Shown piece after piece: positions 41,956 to 50,004 of a stretch of 64,000 bases of DNA; position 1 is the first letter of the stretch, and each line of letters begins with the position of its first letter. The translations under genes and the position numbers were made by a program. The notes under the pieces were generated by a model. That model was not told the DNA's origin. It did not search any database and was given only the letters and a program-made list of their open reading frames with translations. Origin of the DNA: Myxococcales bacterium (GTDB lineage Bacteria > Myxococcota > Polyangia > Nannocystales > Nannocystaceae); the NCBI GenBank assembly GCA_016793465.1, contig JAEUJW010000095.1:74202-138201 (forward strand). Direction: 5' to 3'.

Positions 41956-43818
41956 ATGCTCGGCGCGCTCTCCGGCTCCCTGCTCGCGCTGGCCGACAAG
42001 CCGCCGCCGGTCGACGTCTCGGCGCACCTCGACGTCGCGACGGTCGTGCTGTGGGCGGTGCTCGGGCTCGCGCTGCTGTTCTTCGCGGTGCGCCCCGAGC
42101 TGTGGCGGCGGCTGTGGCTCGACCGCGTCGACCCGCGCCCGGCGGGCCTGCTGCGCATCGTGTTCGGCGTGGTCGTGCTGTGGACGATGGTCGACCTGAT
42201 CCCGCTCGGTCGGTTCCTGTTCACCGATGAGGGGCTGTGGCTGCCGAAGATGGCCCGCCGCAACTACAGCAGCGACTTTCGCACGATCTGGGACCCCGAG
42301 CACGGGTTCGAGGGCTGGTTCGACGTCCTGCGGGCGTTCTGGCACCGCTTCTCGCTGTTCCACATCCGCGCCGACCCGCCGTTCGTGTGGACGATCTACG
42401 GCGTGACGATCGTGTCGCTGGTCATGATGATCCTCGGGATCAAGACCCGCATCACGACCTTCCTCAGCTGGTTCCTCGTCAACACGATCTACATCTACAG
42501 CCCGATCTTCTACAGCGGCGGCGACACGGTCGTGCGCGTGTACCTGTTCCTCGGGCTGTTCCTGCAGTGGGGTCAGGCGTACTCGCTCGACGCGTGGTGG
42601 CGCCGCAGGCGGGCCGTGCTGCGCGGGGCCGCGGAGATACCGCCGCTGAGGCCGATCCCGGCGTGGCCGCTGCGGCTGATGATGCTGCAGCTGGCGATCA
42701 TCTACTGCGCGACCGGGGCGCTGAAGAGCGGGCACACCTGGCTCGACGGCACGGCCCTGTTCTTCGCGCTGAACCTCGACCACTTCTATCGCCACCCGGC
42801 GCAGATCCAGCTCGTCACGTTCCTGCAGATGATCTGGGTCCTGCCGATCGCGACGTGGATCACGCGCATCTGGGAGACGGCGTTCCCGGTGGCGCTGGTC
42901 GGCGCGGCGGTCAACGCGTTCGAGCGCGATAAGCGGGCCGGGGTGTGGCCGCAGGCGCCGCTGTGGCGCCGCTCGCTGTCATACGCGTGCCTGGTCGCGG
43001 TGTTCGGCGGGCTGGCGTACATCGCGGCGCTGGCCGCCTGGTACTTCTACGACCCGGCGCTCGGGCCGTGGAAAATTAATAAATACGGGGCGGCGATCCT
43101 GTTCGGGGCGCTCGGCGTGGCGATCCCCGTGGTCGCGCTCGCGGCGTACCTGGCGCTGCGGCGCTGGCGTCCGCGGGTCCACCGGTTCGTGCTGACGTGG
43201 CTGCTCGGCAAGCGGCTGTGGCTGGGGATCGGGCTCGTCATGCACGTGGGCATCGACCTGCTGATGAACGTCGGCACGTTCGTGCAGGTGATGATCGCGG
43301 TGTACCTCGCGTGGCTGTCGGGGGCGGAGCTCGAGGCGTTCTGGCGCTACATCGTGACGGCGCCGCAGGCCCCGGGCGAGGGCACGCGGCCGCTCCGCAA
43401 GCCGCGCTGGCGGGCCGTGCTGCTGGCGCCGATCGACCGCCTGCGCTACCGCGCCGCGCCGGCGCCGTACGTGGTGCACCACCACCCGGGCGAGCACGCG
43501 GTGCGTCGCGCGGCGCTGCTGCGCATGTGGGACCTCAGCGGGCGCCTGGCGTTCACCGCCGACGAAGCGGTGAGGCCGGGCGAGCTGTGCGTGGTGGTTC
43601 CGCCGCGACCGCGGCTCGGCGAGCGCCTGGCCGCCCGGCTGAGCCCCGGCTGGCTCGTGCCGCGCCTGCCGGCGCCCGCGGGGGCGAGGCTCGTCGGGGC
43701 GAGGGCCGGGCGCGCGCTGGTCCGACTGCTCCCGGGCTTCTGGTGGATGTACCCGTGGTGCCTCGTGCCCGGTCTGTCGCGTCTGTGCGGCCTGTGGGTC
43801 GCCCGCACGTTCAAATGA
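41956..43818 (+). CDS. HTTM-domain (vitamin-K-carboxylase-like) membrane protein
   Basis: A 620-residue polytopic membrane protein. It begins with a membrane segment, then VDPRPAGLLRIVFGVVVLWTMVDL, PIFYSGGDTVVRVYLFLGLFLQWGQAYSLD, LQLAIIYCATGALKSGHTWLDGTALFFALNLDHFYRHP and a distal VMHVGIDLLMNVGTFVQVMIAVYLAW block, the usual HTTM order. The C-terminal 150 residues are soluble. HTTM domains are the membrane part of gamma-glutamyl carboxylases, which are vitamin-K-dependent in animals; in bacteria their chemistry is mostly unknown. It starts one base after the stop of the previous gene. An A/T islet at 43072-43085 encodes K-I-N-K-Y. Confidence 0.8.
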   Translation: MLGALSGSLLALADKPPPVDVSAHLDVATVVLWAVLGLALLFFAVRPELWRRLWLDRVDPRPAGLLRIVFGVVVLWTMVDLIPLGRFLFTDEGLWLPKMARRNYSSDFRTIWDPEHGFEGWFDVLRAFWHRFSLFHIRADPPFVWTIYGVTIVSLVMMILGIKTRITTFLSWFLVNTIYIYSPIFYSGGDTVVRVYLFLGLFLQWGQAYSLDAWWRRRRAVLRGAAEIPPLRPIPAWPLRLMMLQLAIIYCATGALKSGHTWLDGTALFFALNLDHFYRHPAQIQLVTFLQMIWVLPIATWITRIWETAFPVALVGAAVNAFERDKRAGVWPQAPLWRRSLSYACLVAVFGGLAYIAALAAWYFYDPALGPWKINKYGAAILFGALGVAIPVVALAAYLALRRWRPRVHRFVLTWLLGKRLWLGIGLVMHVGIDLLMNVGTFVQVMIAVYLAWLSGAELEAFWRYIVTAPQAPGEGTRPLRKPRWRAVLLAPIDRLRYRAAPAPYVVHHHPGEHAVRRAALLRMWDLSGRLAFTADEAVRPGELCVVVPPRPRLGERLAARLSPGWLVPRLPAPAGARLVGARAGRALVRLLPGFWWMYPWCLVPGLSRLCGLWVARTFK

Positions 43819-43872
43819 CGGCGTTCGCCGGCGATTGACCTCGCCGCTCGGCTTGCCCATACTCCCCGCGCC

Positions 43873-43959
43873 GGAGGAGTGGCCGAGCGGTTTAAGGCAA
43901 CGGACTTGAAATCCGTCGTGCTCGTAAGGGTACCGAGGGTTCGAATCCCTCCTCCTCCA
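43873..43959 (+). tRNA. tRNA-Ser (anticodon TGA)
   Basis: A class II tRNA. Acceptor GGAGGAG (43873-43879) pairs with CTCCTCC (43952-43958). The anticodon stem CGGA/TCCG holds loop CTTGAAA with anticodon TGA. A long variable arm (GTGCTCGTAAGGGTAC region) and a T arm GAGGG-TTCGAAT-CCCTC complete it. The base in the discriminator position is A, where serine tRNAs normally have G, and no CCA is encoded. A broken recombinase gene lies 390 bases downstream, so this tRNA is a probable integration site. Confidence 0.93.
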
Positions 43960-44019
43960 TGCTCTTTGTCCTCGCCGCTCTCGTGAGCGCTGCACTCGGG
44001 TCCGCGGCCGCAGGCGCGG

Positions 44020-44346
44020 TCAGGGCTGCTCGAAGCAGTACGACGCGGACTTTTCCAACCCCTTGTCAGCGCTCGCCTTTCGCCACAAGCCCGCGTCGTA
44101 CTTCACGAATTCGTCCAGGGCCTGAACTCCCGTGAGTGCCCGAATCTCTCGGGAGTCAGCCCACCTCTTGGAGAGCTGGTGGAGGCGCTTGGAGCCGCGC
44201 GGCGGCGATGGGCGCCGCGTGCTCGTGGATGAACTGAGGGACAGTTTGATCGACTGTTGGGCCGGCGGCGCGACGTTGACGACCGGCGGGGCGCTGTGCG
44301 AGCGCAAGGTGGTTGTGGGATGGGTGGGAGTCGCCGTCGTGGTCAT
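44020..44346 (-). CDS. Small hypothetical protein
   Basis: A 108-residue open frame on the minus strand between tRNA-Ser and the recombinase fragment. The first half is Thr/Pro/Ser low-complexity; the second half (SKRLHQLSKRWADSREIRALTGVQALDEFVKYDAGLWRKA) has a normal helical composition. I recognise no family. It may be the true end of a longer lost gene or chance coding. Confidence 0.3.
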   Translation of the reverse strand: MTTTATPTHPTTTLRSHSAPPVVNVAPPAQQSIKLSLSSSTSTRRPSPPRGSKRLHQLSKRWADSREIRALTGVQALDEFVKYDAGLWRKASADKGLEKSASYCFEQP

Positions 44347-44349
44347 GAG

Positions 44350-44745
44350 GTGCGCAGCCAGGCGCGCGCCGTAGGATACATCCGGGTGTCGACCGAGGAC
44401 CAGCTCCTCGGGCCCGATGCGCAGCGAGCAGCCCTCGAGCGCTGGGCATCGGCGCGAAGCGTCGAGCTGGTCGGGGTGTTCGAGGATCGCGGCGTCTATG
44501 GTGCGACAGCGCTGGACCGGCGACCCGGACTACTCGCCGCGCTCGACTGCATGGCGGAGCAGAGAGCCGGCCTCTTGGTCGCCGCGAAGCGCGACCGCTT
44601 CGCCCGCGACGTCATCCTCGCGGCGCAGCTCGAGCGCCTCGTCGAGCGCGCCGGGACGAAGCTCATGTCCACCGACGGCGCCAGCGACGGCGACTCGCCC
44701 GAGGTCACGATGATGCGTCGGATCCTCGACGTGTTCGGGAGGAGG
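44350..44745 (+). pseudogene. Truncated serine recombinase (resolvase catalytic domain)
   Basis: From GTG 44350 the frame reads V-G-Y-I-R-V-S-T-E-D-Q, with the catalytic Ser of the resolvase/invertase family, then VFEDRGVYGATALDRRPGLLAALDC, and A-K-R-D-R-F-A-R-D with the conserved Arg pair, up to MMRRILDVFG. A normal protein would continue with a long helix and a DNA-binding domain; here similarity ends at about 44740 and the frame runs into the antisense of another broken gene. The enzyme must be inactive for complete recombination. Its place next to tRNA-Ser suggests the remnant of an island integrase. Confidence 0.75.
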
Positions 44746-45425
44746 GCGGCCACTCGAGGCCCTCAGCAACCTGGGCCAGGCGCGCCTCGTCGTGGCCCAG
44801 CCGGACAGCAGCGCCTGGGCGGCGAACACCCGACCGTCGGGGCACGGGCCGCGCAGCCCGACCGCCACGACGTCGGCGCGGCGGGCCGCGACCAGCGCAG
44901 CGATGGCGAGCGAGCCGGGCGTGCGGGTGGCAGCGTAGCCGAACACATCGCCGACCATCACGTCGCCGTCGAGCGCCGTGAGCGTAGCGAATGAAGCGGC
45001 GAGCGCGGGCGGCACGTCGACGGCGGGCGGCGGGCCGAGGGCGGCGATCCGCTCGGCGTGTAGGGCGGCGATCACGACCTCGTCGCGGGTCGTACGACTC
45101 GCCGAGTGGGTGTCGCGGTCGGGAGCGAGGCGTCCGCCGATCGTCTCGTGGAAGATCTCGAGCTGGGCCGGGCCCGGCGCGCCGGACCAGCTCACCCGCG
45201 CGGTCAGCACGGCGACGCGGTCGCGGTGGACGATGGCCTGCAGCGAGACCGTCGTCGTGCCGCCGTACTCGCAGGCGCCGAGGGCGACGACGCCGTGGTC
45301 GCGGTCGCGGGGTCGCCAGTTGTCGCTCGTCAGCGCGGCGCGGACGGCGTCGGCGGTCGACAGCTCGCGGTCGAGGGCGGCGGCGAAGCGGCGCAGCAGC
45401 GCGGCGTCGCGGTCGAGCGCCGACG
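44735..45425 (-). pseudogene. Fragment of an unidentified protein
   Basis: About 230 codons without a start. The translation (RDAALLRRFAAALDREL...GDVFGYAATRTPGSLAIAALVAARRADVVAVGLRGPCP...AAQALLSGWA) has a normal composition and hints of alpha-helical repeats, but I recognise no family. Both ends are sharp joins, to the recombinase fragment at about 44740 and to the kinase fragment at about 45425, where frame and similarity change together. Confidence 0.5.
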
Positions 45426-46236
45426 TCGACGAGGACATTACCCCCATGCACGTCCCGGTGGAGGATGCCGCGCGCATGCAAGGATATGAGGGCCCCCGCG
45501 ATCTGTCGGCCCACCTCGAGAACTGCTGACGCCCCCAGGCGCTCGTCGCCGACCCAGAACTTGCTCGCAGTCCTGCCGGGCGCGAGCGTCATGGCGATGA
45601 ACGGCTTTTCGCGATCGGGGCCCGTCCGGGCCTCGATGAGCGACGGGAGTGCCGGGTCGCACGTCGCGGAGGGCGAATGCCTCGCGCACGAAGCGACGGC
45701 GCTCCTCGGGATCCTTGGCGGATCGCTCGCTCATGATCTTCAGCGCCACATAGTCCCCGGTGTCGCGGTGATAGGCGCGGTAGACCTCGGCCTTGGCTCC
45801 GTTCCCGACCACCGCAGCTCGTAGCAGCCGTCGAACAGATGGGGCGTCGCCTCGTCCGCGTGTGCCGCGAGGATCGCCGCGAGCCGGCGCTGGAACTCGG
45901 CCGCCGTGGCGATCCGATCCTCGGCCAGCACCGCGGTCGCGTCGACCACCAGCGCCTCGAGCTCGGGAGGGAACGCGGCCCCGGGTCGAACCTCGCCCAT
46001 CGGCCGGCGGGCGACGAGGTTCGGCATCTCGCCGGTGCACAGCAGGTGGATCGTCACACCCAACGCGAAGGTGTCGAAGGCCGGGCCCGGCCGTGCGGCC
46101 GTGCGGGACCCGCCTCCGGCGCGTGAAAGCCGGGCGTCCCGACCACCATCCGCGCCTCTAGTTGGTGCTCGCAGACGGGCGGCCGCGGGCGATCCAGCAT
46201 CCCGCCCGGCTCATGGCAAGCCGCACCAGATCGCAT
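45425..46236 (-). pseudogene. Broken double Ser/Thr protein kinase
   Basis: Several reading frames have to be joined. Starting from the 5' side (46236) they give G-T-P-G-F-H-A-P-E (end of the activation segment of a first kinase), then the rest of its C-lobe (EVRPGAAFPPELEALVVDATAVLAEDRIATAAEF) and the joint LFDGCYEL. A second kinase N-lobe follows (VVGNGAKAEVYRAY...YVALKIM, with the ATP Lys) and then ILHRDVHGGNVLVD. There are at least three frameshifts, and both the front half of kinase 1 and the end of kinase 2 are missing. The order and linker are the same as in the intact double kinase at 55093, so this is a decayed paralogue. Confidence 0.75.
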
Positions 46237-46599
46237 ATTTTCGCGCGTCGCGCGTAGATCACTCCGCTGCGGTTTTATTGAATTTCATCGGCTCCGAATT
46301 CGAGTAGTTCCGCGCCCAATCGTCGAACGATGATTGCGACGCCGAATCGACGGATCGCGCCGGGCGTGGCCGCGCGGCGCGATTTCTGGCAAATTGGAAC
46401 CCTGTTTTTCGTCGACCTCAACCTCGATCCGTCATGGGAATCGGTGTGAGTTTTGATTCTTCAAGTCAGTTCCCCGGAGGAGAACGGACGTGTAGGATGG
46501 GATCCTCATGTAGCCCTGTGAATGAACCCCCAGGCTCGTTGCGCGACCGCGGGCGACCAGCCGCGGGGGCGCATGGCCCCAACTGTGAGGAATGACCCG
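46237..46599. other. Intergenic region before the 46.6-kb cassette
   Basis: 363 bases with lower GC than the surroundings and no gene I can support. It must contain the promoter for the small-protein cassette, but no clear -35/-10 pair at normal spacing is visible. GAGGAA at 46587-46592 is a good ribosome binding site for ATG 46600. Confidence 0.4.
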
Positions 46600-47004
46600 A
46601 TGGCTGGCATCATTGTACCCATTTGCGAGAAGCGCATTTTCGAATTCAGCTACCTTGCGAACGGCACGAACCAGGATGTCGTTCTACATCCCGCAGTCGA
46701 TGTGGGCGCCTGGTATCGCATTCGCGCGGTGGTGCTGGTGCACCAGATTTCGGTGACGTCGGGCAATTTCACTCTTAAGCTCCAGCACACGTTCCCGTCC
46801 GAAACCGATCGTCAGGAATTTGTCGACACTACGGACTTCCTGACGACGGCGAGCATCACGAACGCCTCGCCCAACATCAAGACCATCTCGGGGACCGACC
46901 CGCAGGGCTACCTGAAGGTCATCCTTCGCGCGAGCCAGACGACGACCACGGGTGCAATCCTGTACGGTGAATTCAGCGTGTACCTCGTCCTGAGGGACGT
47001 GTAG
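46600..47004 (+). CDS. Small beta-rich protein, paralogue 1 of a tandem pair
   Basis: A 134-residue protein of unknown family. It has no signal peptide and no membrane segment; the pattern of alternating hydrophobic residues (YRIRAVVLVHQISVTSGNFTLKLQHTF...AILYGEFSVYLVLRDV) indicates a mostly beta fold. The C-terminal half lines up with the next gene: F-P-x-E-x-D, E-F, S-G-T-x-P, Y-L-K, Q-T, G, Y-x-E-F/L-S-V, L-V-L-R. The frame is open upstream to 46522, but ATG 46600 has GAGGAA at good spacing. Base composition is clearly less GC-rich than in the first 44 kb. Confidence 0.65.
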   Translation: MAGIIVPICEKRIFEFSYLANGTNQDVVLHPAVDVGAWYRIRAVVLVHQISVTSGNFTLKLQHTFPSETDRQEFVDTTDFLTTASITNASPNIKTISGTDPQGYLKVILRASQTTTTGAILYGEFSVYLVLRDV

Positions 47005-47074
47005 ATATGCGCGCCGACGGGACCGACGAACCCCGACGACTTCTTCTAAAAATCAACCTCTGAGGACATGACCC

Positions 47075-47491
47075 ATGAGCTGCCAGATTGTACCGGTGTT
47101 ACAGCGGAAACGTTTCGACTGGGGGTACCTCGCTGCAGCCGGCCAGCAACTGGTGGTCCTCCAGGCAGCTATCCCCGCCTCCTGCTTTTACTACGTCCAG
47201 CTCTGGGTCAGAGTCCACGCTCTCTCCTTCTCGGGCAACCAGATCGTCGGCGTGGCCCTGTACGACACCTTTCCCTGCGAGGATGACCACCGAGAGTTCA
47301 CCAAGACTTCGGCAGCCTTCACTAGCTTGTCCTTCACGAGCTCGACGAGCCCACCCGCGCTCTTGAGCGCGAGCGGAACTAGTCCCGGGCCGTATCTCAA
47401 GGCCCTCCTCACTGGTTACCAGGATACGGCGGTCGCCGGCACCTTCTATACCGAACTCAGCGTGTCTCTAGTCCTCAGGAGCGCTCAATGA
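47075..47491 (+). CDS. Small beta-rich protein, paralogue 2 of a tandem pair
   Basis: A 138-residue protein without signal peptide or membrane segment, paralogous to the one before it (shared F-P-x-E-D-x-x-E-F, S-G-T-x-P-x-x-Y-L-K, Q-x-T, Y-x-E-L-S-V-x-L-V-L-R). GAGGA lies just upstream of ATG 47075. Its last codon overlaps the next gene by ATGA. Two diverged tandem copies suggest a hetero-oligomer or layered assembly; this is inference, and no known family is recognised. Confidence 0.65.
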   Translation: MSCQIVPVLQRKRFDWGYLAAAGQQLVVLQAAIPASCFYYVQLWVRVHALSFSGNQIVGVALYDTFPCEDDHREFTKTSAAFTSLSFTSSTSPPALLSASGTSPGPYLKALLTGYQDTAVAGTFYTELSVSLVLRSAQ

Positions 47492-47709
47492 TCCTCTACA
47501 CGAACAACACTCGCGTCAACGCGATCGTGACGATCAAGGTTGGGCAGGGCGGAGACCTCATAAAAGGGCTCAAGATCGGTCCACCAGGCGCCGCTTCGGC
47601 GCAAAAAGTGTTCACCGGCTACAACGACGTTCTCGTCCCAGCCGAAACCTCCATCGAGCTCGAGGATGGGCTCGACGTTACGTTCACAGGCGTCCGCACA
47701 TGCCCATGA
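47488..47709 (+). CDS. Small beta-rich protein, third member of the cassette
   Basis: A 73-residue protein (MILYTNNTRVNAIVTIKVGQGGDLIKGL...) starting within the stop of the previous gene (ATGA overlap), so it is translationally coupled. It is predicted to be beta-rich, with no signal peptide and no Cys except next to the end. No family recognised. Coupling is the best evidence that it is real. Confidence 0.6.
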   Translation: MILYTNNTRVNAIVTIKVGQGGDLIKGLKIGPPGAASAQKVFTGYNDVLVPAETSIELEDGLDVTFTGVRTCP

Positions 47710-47881
47710 TCGTGAGCGTGCGCTCTCAGACAACCAAGTCGTCAGCGAAGACGTGGGACCGGCAATGGAGAATGTTGCCGCAGATATCGGCATTCACGAT
47801 TTTTCGGTCGGTCCCGGGGCATCAATCGAGTCGGAACAGGGCGTCATTGCAGACTTTCTGGCCTCTCGAGCGGAATCGTGA
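47666..47881 (+). CDS. Possible fourth small protein (frame uncertain)
   Basis: Two overlapping frames are open here. This one, from ATG 47666, gives 71 residues with an acidic, ordinary C-terminal half (VVSEDVGPAMENVAADIGIHDF); the other, from ATG 47700, gives 66 basic residues. I cannot decide which, if either, is translated. Confidence 0.25.
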   Translation: MGSTLRSQASAHAHDRERALSDNQVVSEDVGPAMENVAADIGIHDFSVGPGASIESEQGVIADFLASRAES

Positions 47882-47924
47882 CCAAGGATCACAGATCTAG
47901 ACAAATCTAATCAAGAGTTCATCG

Positions 47925-49568
47925 ATGACCTGCGAACGTCAGCACTCCTCCGACACCAATTGTCTGTGCGGCCAGACCGACACAGTAGGTGGAGCGACAC
48001 GAGAGAATGATGATTGTTTTACGACTGTTCCGTCGTCGATAGTCAGCCTTGAACGGCTGCCGAGCTCACGGATCAGTGTAAAGCCTTCTCTGACGTTTGA
48101 GAGTACCGCGCTCCCTCGCAATTTAGAAGCTCCGAACCCATCCCTGCCCGGACCTAGAGCAGTATGCTTCACCACAGTCCATGAGTTCTGGTCCGCTTCC
48201 GAATTTGGTCTCAAGCGATTTCGGTGCAAAGTTTTTGCACCGTGTTTAAATCCGGGGGAAAAGTTTGGCGTCATTCTTATCTTTCACGCACGCGCGAAGA
48301 CTCCGTCCGATCCAGACATGTACCCCGAGTTTCTTGCGTATGACGCACTAGGAATACATCTGGCGAGTCATAAGTATGTCGTCGTTTCGGCCTCGCGACA
48401 GGTTCAAATCGGAACTAATCAATGGACATACATCGATGACGCCCAGGCTCGATGCGTGGTCACGGAGACGCTTGACTGGCTGTACGTTTGGTCGCCGTAT
48501 AAGAATCAGGTAACCAATACACTCGGCGTGATTGCGCATAGTTCCGGGGGTCGCATCATCATCAACAACTATGCATTTCTGTCGGGTCAGCGAAAGATCA
48601 CCGCGATTGTATTCATGGCGTCGTGTTTTGATTACAACGAGTTGACCCAAAAGATCTCGCAGTCAACAACTAGGATTCTAACTCTGGCCACAGCTAATCC
48701 GTCTGATCCCTGTGATGGAACAGTGACGGCAGAAGGTAAACCTGTGCAGTCCGTGGTGGGCCTAGCCGACATAATCCCCGGGACCATTGTCGATAAGACC
48801 TCCGTATTTTTTCGCGAGCTCAAGAACCAATCATCTGTCTATCAGCATTTCTTTCAGGATTCTCAAACGGCCCGATTGTTCACAACGGCATTCATGGGAG
48901 CGTATTTGAACTTTATTCATGACTACCGAGAGATCTTGAGAGGCATGGTGACTGTAGATGCACCGGACAAGACTGTTGCCACGCGATTGCGACATAGAGA
49001 TTCCACGCAGGGGCGGGTTTTTAGTTTTGAGGAACAACCCGGTCTTCAATACTTTGCTACCAACAACATCATCTCGATAAAGAAGGGCTACGCATTTTCT
49101 CTTGTGAAGAATGCGCTTCCGGCTGTGAAGGTATTGAGTTTTCAATTGAAAAAGACCCAACCAATACCCTTCCCCTTCGAAGAAAAGTTTAGCATAAGCA
49201 TATCAGGATTCCCAAGCATCTTTCATCCTGAAAACTCGGGATATAAATACCTCGCTTACAGCATCGGTCAGGTCTACGACCCGGCTCGCGGCAAGACAAA
49301 CGGAGTTCCTTGGGGGATTAGAGTTTCCCTAGGGCTCGGGTCTCTCGCCAATGGTCCCGAGGTCCCTTTCGTCATTAAGCAGGGCATCATCGATCCGGCA
49401 AATGTGCGCAGCGCGCTGGCAACGTATGCAATCCCATTATCAAAACTGGGGATATTTGGCGGTGGGCCAATCCTCGCCATTCATCAAGTAACGTTTGAAT
49501 TTGTCGGGGACCCCGCAGATATGCCGATCTTTATGATTTCTGACGCTGCTCTTTGGAGAGACATATAA
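47925..49568 (+). CDS. Alpha/beta-hydrolase-like protein with C-terminal beta domain, atypical base composition
   Basis: A 547-residue protein, last gene of the cassette. Residues 110-340 look like an alpha/beta hydrolase: GVILIFHARAKTPSD at the oxyanion strand and G-V-I-A-H-S-S-G-G-R-I-I at the nucleophile elbow (Ser in H-S-S-G-G). The C-terminal 150 residues (FSISISGFPSIF...YAIPLSKLG...VTFEFVGDPADMPIFMISDAALW) resemble a jelly-roll of the carbohydrate-binding type. There is no signal peptide, and the N-terminus is Cys/Ser-rich without homology. The gene uses A/T-ending codons freely and is roughly half GC, unlike its neighbours, so it was probably acquired from a distant source. Esterase, lipase or depolymerase activity is possible. 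Confidence 0.65.
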   Translation: MTCERQHSSDTNCLCGQTDTVGGATRENDDCFTTVPSSIVSLERLPSSRISVKPSLTFESTALPRNLEAPNPSLPGPRAVCFTTVHEFWSASEFGLKRFRCKVFAPCLNPGEKFGVILIFHARAKTPSDPDMYPEFLAYDALGIHLASHKYVVVSASRQVQIGTNQWTYIDDAQARCVVTETLDWLYVWSPYKNQVTNTLGVIAHSSGGRIIINNYAFLSGQRKITAIVFMASCFDYNELTQKISQSTTRILTLATANPSDPCDGTVTAEGKPVQSVVGLADIIPGTIVDKTSVFFRELKNQSSVYQHFFQDSQTARLFTTAFMGAYLNFIHDYREILRGMVTVDAPDKTVATRLRHRDSTQGRVFSFEEQPGLQYFATNNIISIKKGYAFSLVKNALPAVKVLSFQLKKTQPIPFPFEEKFSISISGFPSIFHPENSGYKYLAYSIGQVYDPARGKTNGVPWGIRVSLGLGSLANGPEVPFVIKQGIIDPANVRSALATYAIPLSKLGIFGGGPILAIHQVTFEFVGDPADMPIFMISDAALWRDI

Positions 49569-49884
49569 TCGTACATGCGTACATGCTCGCCCTGAGATCG
49601 CGGTAGGGACGGCCCTTCGCTCCTCAGGTTGCGGTAGGGACAGCCCTCCCCTCTCGGGTTGGGCCGCCCCCCGCACAGATCCGAGCATGCGCTGCTAACG
49701 CACTCGGCTCCTACCTCGGGTACGAGCGCCGAAACGGTCGATTGGCCAGGGGTGAAGAACGCGAGGTTTGGGTAGCCAACGCAGCGATAGCCGCCGAATG
49801 TATCCTCTCATAACACTGCCCAGCCACTGCCCCTGGGCTGGGATAGGAAGATGCCGTCGTCGCATCATGGCCGCCTTGAGTGTG
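49569..49884. other. Non-coding stretch with small direct repeats and a stem
   Basis: No gene is supported. The word GCGGTAGGGAC occurs twice in about 35 bases, after which comes a stem-prone piece with CCGAG and CTCGG as arms around GCATGCGCTGCTAACGCA. The layout recalls structured DNA at the edge of mobile introns, but this is from memory only. It lies between the hydrolase gene and the insertion-sequence end. Confidence 0.3.
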
Positions 49885-50004
49885 CGTATTCCGGGCGACC
49901 TGACCGCTCGTACCGGCCTGATCTGACCGGCCGTTCCGGACCATCTGACCGGAGCGAAGCGACGGCGGGGTGACGGGGAGGAGGCGGTCGGTGGGTCTGG
50001 TGGG

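Noticed and set aside
44257..44994. A complete 245-residue recombinase
   Set aside because: Similarity to serine recombinases ends near 44740; the remaining residues are the antisense of a different broken gene, and the residues before 44350 are not family-like.
49590..49740. Remnant of a group II intron
   Set aside because: A stem-prone piece reminded me of intron-associated sequence, but there is no reverse transcriptase fragment and I could not identify domain V, so I do not call it.
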